Shown here: positions 18,232 through 28,206 of the stretch, piece by piece
Position numbering within the stretch: position 1 is the first letter of the stretch
How the letters are laid out: the number at the start of each line of letters is the position of its first letter
From: an uncultured Haliea sp.
Lineage (GTDB): Bacteria > Pseudomonadota > Gammaproteobacteria > Pseudomonadales > Halieaceae
DNA: 45,429 bases
Direction of reading: 5' to 3'
Assembly: GCA_913062625.1 (NCBI GenBank)
Contig: CAJXWP010000016.1
Location: 1 to 45,429, forward strand
Made by a program: the position numbers and the translations under genes
Notes under the pieces: model-generated
Told to the model about the DNA's origin: nothing
The model's database searches: none
The model's input: the letters and a program-made list of their open reading frames with translations, nothing else

Positions 18232-20034
18232 ATGAGTCTAAAAGACGTGCTCTCAACACTTGCAGCGGTCCCCACGCTACTAGAGGTTACGAAAGAGGCC
18301 AAGGCCAGACCATTAACTGACACAGACTGCCTGGCGGCCAGAGTAGAGCGCACTGCAGCGCGCTTTCCGACACATACTGCTGTCATATTTGAAGGACAGA
18401 GTCTCACTTGGACGGAGCTCAACGCCAAGGCTAACCGATGCTCAGGCACCTTACGAGCGCAGGGTTTGGTAGCCGGAGATGCGGTAAGTCTCATCATGGA
18501 AAATCGCATTGAGTTCCTGACCTCGCTTATCGCTCTCAATAAACTCGGAGCCATTGCCGCGCTCATCAACACCAACCTGACCGGCTTACCTCTGATACAT
18601 TGCATCAAGATCACCAATGCCAAAATGTGCATCTTCGGCGAAGAGCGCGCGCAAGAAATAGTCCATGTAAAGTCTGACCCCGGCCTTGAGTGCATCAAGA
18701 ACTGGCTGTTCGTCAAAGACACAGGCGAACAGCTATGCCCAGCTTGGGCTACCAACTTGGAAGAAGGCACCGCGGACGACACAAACCCTGCCCAGACAAA
18801 TCAAAACACGCTAGCCGATATAGCGCTGTATATGTACACCTCCGGCACTACCGGCATGCCCAAGGCCTCAGTGATCACCAATCGTCGATTCTTGCTGTCT
18901 TCTGCGCTCTCATACAAGGCCGGCATTAAGTGTAAAGAGAACGACTGTATCTATCTCTGTCTGCCGTTATATCACGGTACAGGTCTCTTTCTCGGTGCAG
19001 GTGCTGCGTTTTCTACCGGAGCCTGCATGTTTATCCGACGAAGATTTTCCGGCAGCAACTTCCTCCGTGAAGTGCGCGAACATCATGCAACCTGCTTCAT
19101 TTATATCGGAGAGTTATGTCGTTACCTGCTTAATATTCCTGCGCAGGCAGACGATCACAACACGCCCCTAACCCGCATGATGGGCAACGGACTGCGCCCT
19201 GATGTCTGGCATGAGTTCAAAAGTCGCTTTGGCATCCAGCGAATCGCAGAGTTTTATGGCTCGAGTGAAGGTAATGTCGCATTCGTCAACATGTTAAATA
19301 AGGATTGCACGGTTGGGACCAGCAACGTTCCAATAGCCTTGGTAAAATACAATGTAGACGCAGATGAAATCGTGTTGGATGAAAAAGGCCATTGCATCGT
19401 TGTCGCAGATGGTGAGCCTGGCCTACTGTTGGGAAAAATAACAAACAACACAACGTTCGAAGGTTATACCAACAAAAAAGATACTGAAAATAAGATTCTG
19501 CGCGATAGCTTTGAAGCAGGAGATGCGTGGTTTAATACCGGTGACCTTATGAAAACTGTGGACGTGGGGTTTGCTCTTGGGCTACCGCACTTTCAGTTCG
19601 TCGATCGTGTGGGCGATACCTTTCGTTGGAAATCTGAAAATGTTTCAACCAACGAGGTCGGTGAAATTATCAATGCTCATACTCAGATAGATTTTTGCAA
19701 CATCTACGGTGTAGAAATTCCGAAGGCCGACGGCAGAGCTGGCATGGCATCAATAGTATTGACGAAAGGGTTAGACACTCTGGATGTCGAGAGTTTTTCT
19801 GGCTACGTCAACTCACACTTACCCGCTTATGCTCGACCCGTGTTTCTTCGTATCCAAAGTGAACTAGACACTACGGGTACATTTAAAATGGTCAAAGGAG
19901 AGCTACGAAAAGAGGGGTACGATCTAGACCAGGTCAGCGATGCCATCTTTGTGCTAAAACCACGCAGTGACACTTATGTGCGTCTGGAGGAAGATTTTGC
20001 CGCCATATTGAAGGCCGGAGACGCCGGATACTGA
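18232..20034 (+). CDS. Long-chain fatty acyl-CoA synthetase (FadD6/FATP type)
   Basis: 600 aa AMP-forming ligase that activates a fatty acid with ATP and CoA. The P-loop-like AMP-binding motif MYTSGTTGMPKA is near residue 202, the acyl-adenylate motif FYGSSEGNVAF near 342, and the FNTGDL hinge region near 430. The FYGSSEGN stretch and the C-terminal FKMVKGELRKEGYD form are those of the FATP/FadD6 branch rather than E. coli FadD. The start ATG has GAGG 8 nt upstream; a GTG 24 nt earlier lacks this. It stands alone, convergent with rhlE. Confidence 0.9.
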   Translation: MSLKDVLSTLAAVPTLLEVTKEAKARPLTDTDCLAARVERTAARFPTHTAVIFEGQSLTWTELNAKANRCSGTLRAQGLVAGDAVSLIMENRIEFLTSLIALNKLGAIAALINTNLTGLPLIHCIKITNAKMCIFGEERAQEIVHVKSDPGLECIKNWLFVKDTGEQLCPAWATNLEEGTADDTNPAQTNQNTLADIALYMYTSGTTGMPKASVITNRRFLLSSALSYKAGIKCKENDCIYLCLPLYHGTGLFLGAGAAFSTGACMFIRRRFSGSNFLREVREHHATCFIYIGELCRYLLNIPAQADDHNTPLTRMMGNGLRPDVWHEFKSRFGIQRIAEFYGSSEGNVAFVNMLNKDCTVGTSNVPIALVKYNVDADEIVLDEKGHCIVVADGEPGLLLGKITNNTTFEGYTNKKDTENKILRDSFEAGDAWFNTGDLMKTVDVGFALGLPHFQFVDRVGDTFRWKSENVSTNEVGEIINAHTQIDFCNIYGVEIPKADGRAGMASIVLTKGLDTLDVESFSGYVNSHLPAYARPVFLRIQSELDTTGTFKMVKGELRKEGYDLDQVSDAIFVLKPRSDTYVRLEEDFAAILKAGDAGY

Positions 20035-20106
20035 TGTATCTTATTTTCTCTTGAACCACTGACCGGGCAAGAATCGGGACTAAACGAGGCCTGCTGACAA
20101 CTTAAA

Positions 20107-21411
20107 CTACCTCGCGCCGTTACCCGTGCGCTTTTTTTTTCGCTGTCGAGGGTGCACTTCCGTCTTACGTCCACGTGAAGCAGGCGCAGGCTTGTCATCA
20201 TGACGGCCTCGCCCACCGGCGGACTGTCCCTGTCTGGATCTACCAGGCTTACGCAGCGGCGCACTCGCAGGCACCTCGTGATCGGGCTCGAACCCGTCGA
20301 CATATTCTCGGGTGATATGCCGTTGTATTACGTGTTCAATATCATTGAGCTGCTTGATCTCATCTGCGCTGACCAAGGAAAATGCTCGCCCGGAAGCACC
20401 CGCCCGACCCGTCCGGCCAATCCGATGCACATAATCTTCAGGGACGTTGGGTAAGTCGAAGTTGACCACCTGTGGAAGCTGCTCGATATCGAGTCCACGA
20501 GCCGCAATGTCTGTTGCCACCAGCACCCTTATTTCACCGCTCTTAAACCCAGCCAAAGCTTTGGTGCGAGCACCCTGACTCTTGTTGCCGTGAATCGCGC
20601 AGGCATTCACGCCCGCTTTTTCCAAATACTCTGACAGCCGATTGGCACCATGCTTTGTCCGACTGAACACTAACACCTGCTGCCAATCGTTCTTTACAAC
20701 AAGCTCGCGCAGTACTGCAGATTTACGAATTTTGTCGACCGGGTATACCCACTGTTTAACGTTTTCTGCCGTTGTATTCGGTGCAGATACCGACACCTCC
20801 AGAGGGTTGTCCATTATCGTTTTGGCCAACCCCCTGATCTCGTTAGCGAACGTCGCCGAAAACATCAGATTTTGACGCTGCTGCGGTAGCAACTTAAGAA
20901 TGCGGCGGATATCGTGAATAAAACCCATATCTAGCATGCGATCAGCCTCATCTAAGACGAGAATTTCAAGATCAGAGAATTTCACCTCACCCTGTTGGCA
21001 CAGGTCTAGCAATCGGCCCGGCGTTGCCACTAGGATGTCGATGCCCTTGCGCAATGCGGCAATCTGCGGGTTGGGCTTTACGCCACCGAACACCACCGTC
21101 GACTTGAACGGGAGATGCGCGCCGTAGGTAGCGATGCTCTCGGCAACCTGAGCGGCGAGTTCGCGCGTGGGCGTGAGCACCAGCGCCCTGATACGATGAG
21201 GATGCGCAACACCCTTTGCGTGGAGTAATTCCAGTATCGGCAGTGTAAACCCCGCCGTTTTGCCGGTGCCAGTCTGGGCCGCGGCCATCAGGTCGCGACC
21301 GGATAGAACGGCTGGAATCGCAGCGGCCTGAATGGGGCTGGGTTGGCGATAGCCCTTTTCGTCGATTGCACGCAATAGTGGAGCGGACAGACCAAGCTCA
21401 TCAAATGTCAT
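20107..21411 (-). CDS. rhlE: DEAD-box RNA helicase RhlE
   Basis: 434 aa. Helicase motifs are in order: Q motif (YRQPSPIQ, residue about 27), [44 protein letters not shown], and in the second domain [11 protein letters not shown] and [10 protein letters not shown]. The short basic C-terminal tail with RQRKKKR fits RhlE, which remodels RNA in ribosome assembly and RNA decay in the cytoplasm. Start MTFDELGL was chosen over an ATG 33 nt upstream because AAGAG is spaced correctly and RhlE proteins start there. Follows the DUF4136 gene on the same strand after a 129-nt gap. Confidence 0.93.
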   Translation of the reverse strand: MTFDELGLSAPLLRAIDEKGYRQPSPIQAAAIPAVLSGRDLMAAAQTGTGKTAGFTLPILELLHAKGVAHPHRIRALVLTPTRELAAQVAESIATYGAHLPFKSTVVFGGVKPNPQIAALRKGIDILVATPGRLLDLCQQGEVKFSDLEILVLDEADRMLDMGFIHDIRRILKLLPQQRQNLMFSATFANEIRGLAKTIMDNPLEVSVSAPNTTAENVKQWVYPVDKIRKSAVLRELVVKNDWQQVLVFSRTKHGANRLSEYLEKAGVNACAIHGNKSQGARTKALAGFKSGEIRVLVATDIAARGLDIEQLPQVVNFDLPNVPEDYVHRIGRTGRAGASGRAFSLVSADEIKQLNDIEHVIQRHITREYVDGFEPDHEVPASAPLRKPGRSRQGQSAGGRGRHDDKPAPASRGRKTEVHPRQRKKKRTGNGAR

Positions 21412-21495
21412 GAAAAGTGCTCTTGGTTCATTCGGATTAACCACAGGCTCAGAAGGCTACGTGGGAACCACACGGGGCGCGCAGCGTACAGTATC

Positions 21496-21516
21496 GGCGG
21501 TTAAATAGCGACCGCC
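21496..21516 (-). terminator. Hairpin between DUF4136 gene and rhlE
   Basis: A 6-bp perfect stem (GGCGGT / ACCGCC) with a 9-nt loop lies in the gap between these two minus-strand genes. No T run follows, so it is at most a weak or Rho-dependent terminator or a leader structure for rhlE. Confidence 0.25.
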
Positions 21517-21540
21517 AACACGTACGCCTACCACGCTAAC

Positions 21541-22068
21541 TCAGCGCTCAATAGGGCTAGGCGGGAATTGTGCAAGAATCGCGGCTACCGCGTCTCGACT
21601 GTATTCAGCCGCGGCTTCACTGTCAGATGGATCAGGCAGCCGTGCACGAAAAGTGGCTCTCCAAACCGTTTGCAAAATAACAGGGTCGATCATGTCCACA
21701 TAGAGCATGCCCTCGGTCATTTTCTGCGTCGCTGTGTCAAATGTGCTCACAGTGGCTCTTTCGTCTGGCACAAACCTCCAGGCGAGGAATATATCCGCGT
21801 AAGAATTTCCTGTCACTACTTGAAGGCCGCGTTGCTGCAGTTCTGCAGTCAGTGCCTCATTGATGTCGATAATCTGCACATCGGACACCATCATTGTTTC
21901 AACAGTGTCCCGAGTTATCTGCTGAATCGCAACTTTGTGCACATTACTAAAGTCGTAATTACGGTTGTAATCGGTCTTCGCAGCGGACGCACTGGGAAGG
22001 TTATTACACGCACCCAGCAGCACGATCAGACACACACCAAACACCGGTAAAAAAAAACTAACTCGCAT
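21541..22068 (-). CDS. DUF4136 lipoprotein
   Basis: 175 aa. A hydrophobic N-terminus ends in the lipobox LLGAC (Cys about residue 21), so an outer- or inner-membrane lipoprotein is expected. The body matches DUF4136: YDFSNVHKVAIQQ, ELQQRGLQVV, DIFLAWRFVPDE, GMLYVDMIDPVILQTVWRA, and a C-terminal AAAEYSRDAVAAILAQFPP. The family's function is unknown. GGAG is spaced 8-9 nt before the ATG. It lies between DoxX and rhlE genes; the wide gaps suggest it is transcribed separately. Confidence 0.85.
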   Translation of the reverse strand: MRVSFFLPVFGVCLIVLLGACNNLPSASAAKTDYNRNYDFSNVHKVAIQQITRDTVETMMVSDVQIIDINEALTAELQQRGLQVVTGNSYADIFLAWRFVPDERATVSTFDTATQKMTEGMLYVDMIDPVILQTVWRATFRARLPDPSDSEAAAEYSRDAVAAILAQFPPSPIER

Positions 22069-22149
22069 ACGCTATCTCCTCATCTGAGCACGCCGCCGGA
22101 GCAGTAAAACACCAACCCACTTTTTTCCTAGCGATAAACAAGTGACAGC

Positions 22150-22950
22150 TCAATAATCACTGCTACGCATTATACCATCCAAAGAAAAACGGGTCGCACC
22201 GATAGCAGAAAATACAAGAAATATAGCGATCATCAAGGCCGGATATTCCCACCCGCCACCCTCAGACGCCCAGATGAATCCGTTGCTGAAATGTCCGCCG
22301 AGATAGGTCGCAATCAAGAAATACAGTGCGGCGCAGGCACCTGCTAATCGTGTAAGAAAACCCAGCCCAATCCCAATTGCAATACCCAGCTCACAAAGAC
22401 CTGCAACCAATACGAACCAAAAAGCACCCGATAGATCCATACTCTGAAAAGCTGAGATATCTTCTGATCGTGCTGCGGACCCGGCAAAAAGCTTTTCGGT
22501 AAAGTGAGGAACAAGATCAAACCCAACATACAGACGCAAAAACGTCAGCCCCCACTGTGGAGTGTCCATTACCGGCACAGCCCGCTTTAGATCGTCACGC
22601 CTCGCGATAAAAAAAACTGCAAGTGCAGACAAGAATGCGGGCAACAGCGCCCATGCGACCAACTCTATACCTAACAAACCAGCTATCCGCCAACCCATAA
22701 GCATAGTCAGCAGTCCAATCATAAACCCGGGCACAAAGGCGCGCGGCACAACAACCATCCAAACTATCGTCGAAATTGCCAGAAAAAACAGGGAGAACAA
22801 ACCCGCACCCAGCGGCAAAATATCCCGGGATGTTGTGAACAAAGAAAAGCAGGCTATGACAAATCCGAAAGCGGTCAACCCGCCGACAATCAGATAGTGA
22901 GTGTTGCCTGGCGCTAGATCATTATTGAGTCTTTTTGACAGATCGCTCAT
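22150..22950 (-). CDS. DoxX-family membrane protein with extra N-terminal helices
   Basis: 266 aa, nearly all hydrophobic, with about eight membrane helices. The C-terminal 150 residues match the DoxX fold: LRLYVGFDLVPHFTEKLF, CELGIAIGIGLGFLTRLAG, LATYLGGHF-like sequence (IATYLGGHFSNGFIW) and GGWEYPALMIAIFLVFSA. The first 110 residues, with four helices, are not part of a standard DoxX domain and resemble a small unknown membrane domain. DoxX-like proteins have been linked to quinol oxidation and sulfur metabolism, but no role can be set here. AGAGAG precedes the ATG. Confidence 0.8.
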   Translation of the reverse strand: MSDLSKRLNNDLAPGNTHYLIVGGLTAFGFVIACFSLFTTSRDILPLGAGLFSLFFLAISTIVWMVVVPRAFVPGFMIGLLTMLMGWRIAGLLGIELVAWALLPAFLSALAVFFIARRDDLKRAVPVMDTPQWGLTFLRLYVGFDLVPHFTEKLFAGSAARSEDISAFQSMDLSGAFWFVLVAGLCELGIAIGIGLGFLTRLAGACAALYFLIATYLGGHFSNGFIWASEGGGWEYPALMIAIFLVFSAIGATRFSLDGIMRSSDY

Positions 22951-23076
22951 CGCTTACTCTCTGAATAAAAAACTCTAATATATACTAAACCACACTGGCA
23001 TCTAAAGTAAAAAGTAGTGCTGAACGCACATCGATCGCGTTTGATAAAACAATAATCCAGCACACGTTTGCGGTAC

Positions 23077-23850
23077 TCAACTTTCTACAAAGGCTCGCTC
23101 GATAACGTAATGTCCAGCCTCGCCATGCCGTGCCTCTGTCAAGCCGCGAGCATCCAAGAGAGCGGATATTTCTTTGAGCATACTGGGACTGCCGCAAATC
23201 ATAAACCGGTCGGTGTCGACATTTATGGGCGGCAAACCAACATCCGCGGTGAGCTTTCCAAGACGCAGTAGGTCAGTGAGCCTCCCATTGTTAGCAAACT
23301 TTTCCCGTGTGACCGTTGGGTAATACAGCAGCTTCTCACGCACCATATCACCAAGATACTCATGCTGAGGCAAATGCTTGGTAATCAGTTCTCGATAAGC
23401 CAGCTCATCGGCATAACGGCAACCGTGGGTCAAAATAATCTTATCGTACTGTGCATAAATGTCGGGGTCCCGGATGAGGCTAAGAAAAGGCGCAAGCCCG
23501 GTGCCCGTTGCGATGAGATACAAATGCTTGCCCGGCAACAGGTTGTCCTGCACCAGAGTGCCCGTGGCCTTGCTATTGACCAACAACGCGTCGCCGACTT
23601 CGATCGCTTGCAATTTGGATGTCAGTGGTCCGTCCGGCACCTTGATGCTGAAAAACTCGAGCTCGTCCTCGTGATTGGCGCTGGCTAGGCTGTACGCACG
23701 CATCAGTGGCTTACCCTCGCTCTCTAGGCCAATCATAGTGAAATGTCCATTCTTGAATCGAAAACCGGGATTACGGGTAGTCTTGAAGCTGAACAGGCGG
23801 TCTGTCCAGTGGTGAACAGCCGTTACTTGCTCTCGTAGGATTTGTGCCAT
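23077..23850 (-). CDS. fpr: Ferredoxin-NADP+ reductase
   Basis: 257 aa, the usual length of bacterial subclass I FPR. Seen: the FAD-binding RAYSLAS (residue about 51), the NADP-binding GTGLAPFLS (about 116), GCRYADELAYRE, and FMICGSPSML near 210. The C-terminus ends in AFVES; bacterial plant-type relatives end in an aromatic residue near here, so the terminal residues are typical of the short Pseudomonas/Azotobacter FprA type. It moves electrons between NADPH and ferredoxin or flavodoxin, and supports oxidative-stress repair. Divergent from a LysR-type gene, as fpr is from finR in Pseudomonas. Confidence 0.93.
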   Translation of the reverse strand: MAQILREQVTAVHHWTDRLFSFKTTRNPGFRFKNGHFTMIGLESEGKPLMRAYSLASANHEDELEFFSIKVPDGPLTSKLQAIEVGDALLVNSKATGTLVQDNLLPGKHLYLIATGTGLAPFLSLIRDPDIYAQYDKIILTHGCRYADELAYRELITKHLPQHEYLGDMVREKLLYYPTVTREKFANNGRLTDLLRLGKLTADVGLPPINVDTDRFMICGSPSMLKEISALLDARGLTEARHGEAGHYVIERAFVES

Positions 23851-23934
23851 GGGCTTTTGCTCGTTATAAAATATTTAAGACTGAATCATAAGGACTATCT
23901 TTAAATCGGTAAAACAATTATATTCTATAACATA

Positions 23935-23951
23935 TATCGAATTTTCCGATA
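23935..23951 (+). promoter_or_regulatory. Candidate LysR operator in the fpr-finR intergenic region
   Basis: A perfect inverted repeat, TATCG-N7-CGATA, ends 11 nt before the regulator start. A second weak dyad, TATAT-N8-ATATA, lies just upstream at 23919-23936. LysR-type regulators bind interrupted dyads with T and A at the ends (T-N11-A), so either could be the site that controls fpr and the regulator itself. Not tested. Confidence 0.45.
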
Positions 23952-23962
23952 AAGAGGCCCCC

Positions 23963-24850
23963 ATGCGTTACAGCTTGCGTCAACTGGAAGTTTTTCTTGC
24001 AACCGCCCGCTACGAAAACGTCACAAGAGCGGCCGAGGAGCTGGCTATGTCTCAGTCGGCAGCGAGCGGTTCCCTTAAGGAGCTCGAACGTCAGTTTGAT
24101 ATGAAACTCTTCGATCGACAGGGCAAGCGACTACAGCTCAGCGAGTTGGGGCAGCAACTAAGGCCTCAGATTGAAAGTCTCATGGAGCAAGCTCGTTCTC
24201 TCGAGCACGCGCTGACTGGCGAAGACGGAGCCGGACGGCTCGAAATAGGCGCTACGCTGACCATTGGTAACTACATCGCTGTCAACATGATCGCCGACTT
24301 TCGCCAGCAAAACACCAAGTCAGACATTATTTTACGCGTCGCTAATACCGCAACTATTGCCAAACAAGTCGCGGGATTCGAACTCGATATGGGGCTCATA
24401 GAGGGTGAACTGCAGCATCCGGACCTTGATATTGTGCACTGGCGACGTGATGAACTGGTAGTGTTTGCCGCGCCAAACCATCCGCTGGCAACCTCGAATG
24501 CCCTGTCCGACCAAGACTTGTTAACATTACCGTGGATAGTCCGTGAATCAGGCTCCGGCACCCGTCAGGCCTTCGACCGTGCAATGCAGGGTATCCTCAC
24601 GGATCTGCAAATTGCCATGGAACTGCAACATACTGAAGGCATCAAACGTGCTGTAGAGGCGGGGCTAGGCGTGGGCTGCCTGTCACAGATCTGCTTAGAA
24701 GACGCGTTTAAGCGCGGCTCGCTGGTACCCCTGCCGGTACCTGGGCGTGACTTCCGGCGTGAGTGGTACATCATCACGCATCGCGATAAATTCCACAGCG
24801 CAGCACTCAAACGATGGCTAACACTCTGCCTGCAACGCTGGTCGACATAA
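23963..24850 (+). CDS. finR: LysR-family transcriptional regulator, FinR-like
   Basis: 295 aa. The N-terminal 60 residues are a winged helix-turn-helix (LRQLEVFLATARYENVTRAA, then MSQSAASGSLKELE) and the remainder is a substrate-binding-type effector domain; GLGVGCLSQICLEDAF is the conserved C-terminal stretch of the domain. Divergence from fpr with only 112 bp between starts is the same context as FinR of Pseudomonas, which activates fpr under superoxide stress. The assignment is therefore positional and by type; FinR-specific residues cannot be checked here. GAGG is correctly spaced before the ATG. Confidence 0.75.
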   Translation: MRYSLRQLEVFLATARYENVTRAAEELAMSQSAASGSLKELERQFDMKLFDRQGKRLQLSELGQQLRPQIESLMEQARSLEHALTGEDGAGRLEIGATLTIGNYIAVNMIADFRQQNTKSDIILRVANTATIAKQVAGFELDMGLIEGELQHPDLDIVHWRRDELVVFAAPNHPLATSNALSDQDLLTLPWIVRESGSGTRQAFDRAMQGILTDLQIAMELQHTEGIKRAVEAGLGVGCLSQICLEDAFKRGSLVPLPVPGRDFRREWYIITHRDKFHSAALKRWLTLCLQRWST

Positions 24851-24916
24851 ACTCCTGGTGCTAAACACTGCGCTGTTTATCTCTGACAGGCATATCGTTA
24901 AACTGATGCTCCGTGA

Positions 24917-26047
<1,131 letters not shown>

Positions 26048-26135
26048 TGGGCTAAAATAACAGGGCAAATTTGCCGGAGGATTAGGCCTCGTTTATACAC
26101 TTCGTATCATCAACATCAAAAAAGGGTTGTAGCTA

Positions 26136-26978
26136 GTGTCATCCTTAGTACAAACAATGGAAACATCGTCCTTTGGTGGACGGCAACTGCGCTTCTCCCA
26201 CACTTCGAAAACACTCGACTGCAATATGAGTTTTTCGGTTTATCTGCCCCCAGCAGCGCAGCAAAATCACGTCCCCGTACTTTACTGGCTCTCGGGATTG
26301 ACCTGCACCGACGAAAATGTCATGCAAAAGGCGGGCGCGCAACAGTATGCCGCCCAATACGGCGTTGCTATTGTCGCACCAGACACGAGTCCGCGCGGAG
26401 AAGGTGTGCCCGATGATCCAGACGCTGCTTACGATTTTGGATTAGGTGCAGGGTTTTATGTAGATGCAGAACAGGCACCTTGGTCACGACACTATCGAAT
26501 GTATGACTATATTGTGAACGAACTGCCAGAAATTATTGCCACCAGTCTGCCAATAGACTGTGAGCGCGCGGGTATTTTTGGGCACTCAATGGGCGGCCAC
26601 GGAGCTCTGACGATCGCATTAAACAATACCGGACGTTATCGCTCAGCCTCGGCCTTTGCACCTATCTGTTCCCCGATGAACTGCCCCTGGGGCCAGAAGG
26701 CGCTCGAACATTATATCGGCAACGATCGTGAACGCTGGAAACGTTACGATACCACCGAGCTTGTGGCAGCAGCCGAACAGCACTTACCCCTGCTAGTCGA
26801 TCAGGGTGATGCCGACAACTTTCTGATCGAACAATTAAAAATAGAGCTTCTGGAGAAAGCCTGTTCCGACGCTAACTACCCCATCACAATACGCAGGCAA
26901 GCTGGCTACGATCACAGCTATTTCTTTATCGCCTCGTTCATCGGCGAACACATTGAATTTCATATGCGCCACTTATAA
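26136..26978 (+). CDS. frmB: S-formylglutathione hydrolase
   Basis: 280 aa esterase (E. coli FrmB is 277 aa) that hydrolyses S-formylglutathione to formate and glutathione. Family residues seen: FGGRQLRFSHTSKTLDCNMSF, YWLSGLTCTDENVM, nucleophile GHSMGGHGAL near residue 150, acid Asp in LVDQGDADNFL, and His in YDHSYFFIASFI. The start is GTG with AAGGG about 9 nt upstream; the next ATG at 26157 has no site. Second gene of the formaldehyde detoxification pair. Confidence 0.94.
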   Translation: MSSLVQTMETSSFGGRQLRFSHTSKTLDCNMSFSVYLPPAAQQNHVPVLYWLSGLTCTDENVMQKAGAQQYAAQYGVAIVAPDTSPRGEGVPDDPDAAYDFGLGAGFYVDAEQAPWSRHYRMYDYIVNELPEIIATSLPIDCERAGIFGHSMGGHGALTIALNNTGRYRSASAFAPICSPMNCPWGQKALEHYIGNDRERWKRYDTTELVAAAEQHLPLLVDQGDADNFLIEQLKIELLEKACSDANYPITIRRQAGYDHSYFFIASFIGEHIEFHMRHL

Positions 26979-27376
26979 TTCGAGTCACCACGGGCTTGCA
27001 ATATACTGCGCTAACAACGGCCTCTATTACTTTATAGACAATTTTTCGCGCTACTAGCGTTATTCGTGCGCATCACAAAAATAACAGCGTTCTGTGGGTC
27101 TACTGACAGTAAGCATTCGTCAAAGTATAGGCTATCAAATCTTGCTATTTATCGAGTTTTAGCGAGAGAAAAGTGTAGACTATTGTGATGCGCTGTAGGA
27201 ATGGGAACGAGTGCATCGCGCCGCCTGTTGGAGGTATATAACCCACTAAATGACTGTATTTAACTGTTTTATTGAGGGTGTTTAACGCCTCACCTGACTG
27301 GATATAACTCCTTTCATGGGAGTCTATCAACTAGAATGCACACTCTCAACCAACGAAATCAAGCGAGGCAAGTAAC
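26979..27376 (+). other. Gene-free 398 bp between frmB and aldolase gene
   Basis: No coding sequence or RNA gene was recognised. The last 100 bp hold short dyads, for example ACTCC-N7-GGAGT close upstream of the aldolase gene, and a TATAAC box with no good -35. A leader or regulatory region for the aldolase gene is the simplest reading. Confidence 0.4.
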
Positions 27377-28168
27377 ATGAAGAGTGCAGCAAACAGTATC
27401 GTCATGAATATAGGCGACACAGACGGTATGACGCCACAGCCAGAAACCATGGACGAGATACGCCAGGACCGAAAAAATAAGTTGGCCGCATCATTGCGCC
27501 TATTTGGAAAATTCGGCTTTGATGAGGGTGTCGCGGGTCACATCACTGTGCGCGATCCCGAGAGAACTGATCATTTTTGGGTGAACCCGTTTGGCAGATC
27601 TTTCAAACAGATCAAGGTGTCCGAGCTGCTGCTGGTCAGTCACACTGGCGAGGTAGTTGAGGGAAAGGGTTTACTCAATGGCGCAGCGTTCACCATTCAC
27701 TCGCGAATTCACATGGCCAACCCCAAGGTAACGGCAGCAGCGCACTCCCACTCATTGTATGGCAAGGCCTTTGCCTCACTCGGAAAACTACTGGATCCGC
27801 TGACTCAGGACAGCTGTGCCTTCTATGAAGACCATGTCCTGTTTGATGATTTTAGCGGCGTGATATTAGACAATAGCGAGGGCGAACTGATCGCAGCGGC
27901 ATTGGGTGATCGCAAAGCAGCCATCCTGCAGAACCACGGCCTACTCACTGTGGGTGAAACTATCGAGGCCGCGGCCTGGTGGTTCATTACCATGGAGCGC
28001 AGCTGTCAGGCTCAGTTGATGGCTGAAGCCGCGGGGACGCCCAAACTCATACGCCACGAAGTTGCACTTCTCACACGGGAAGTCGTCGGCAACGCTCTTT
28101 CAGGACAATTCAACTTTCAGCCTCTGTACGATGTAATTATCGCCGAGCAGCCGGACTTACTGGAATAA
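27377..28168 (+). CDS. Class II aldolase/adducin-family protein
   Basis: 263 aa. The class II aldolase fold is recognised from LRLFGKFGFDEGVAGHITVRDP, the metal-binding AAAHSHSLYGKAF (His pair about residues 117-119) and ILQNHGLLTVG (third His about 193), followed by AAWWFITMERSCQ. Family members include sugar-phosphate aldolases, and also a large group with no aldolase activity shown; this protein resembles the latter (the NPFGRSFKQI region). GAGG lies 9 nt before the ATG. Monocistronic, convergent with ybiT. Function is therefore not assigned beyond a probable metal-dependent aldolase-like enzyme. Confidence 0.8.
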   Translation: MKSAANSIVMNIGDTDGMTPQPETMDEIRQDRKNKLAASLRLFGKFGFDEGVAGHITVRDPERTDHFWVNPFGRSFKQIKVSELLLVSHTGEVVEGKGLLNGAAFTIHSRIHMANPKVTAAAHSHSLYGKAFASLGKLLDPLTQDSCAFYEDHVLFDDFSGVILDNSEGELIAAALGDRKAAILQNHGLLTVGETIEAAAWWFITMERSCQAQLMAEAAGTPKLIRHEVALLTREVVGNALSGQFNFQPLYDVIIAEQPDLLE

Positions 28169-28174
28169 ATGCGC

Positions 28175-28190
28175 GCCTGATTTTTCAGGC
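28175..28190. terminator. Hairpin between convergent aldolase and ybiT genes
   Basis: A perfect 6-bp stem, GCCTGA / TCAGGC, around a 4-T loop lies in the 38 bp between two convergent stop codons. No T run follows on either strand, so it is a possible bidirectional stop signal only. Confidence 0.35.
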
Positions 28191-28206
28191 AGGTACTGAA
28201 GGTAGC

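Noticed and set aside
18198-18782. 194-codon minus frame opposite the acyl-CoA synthetase
   Set aside because: Fully inside a strongly supported gene, low-complexity Ser/Val/Ala-rich product.
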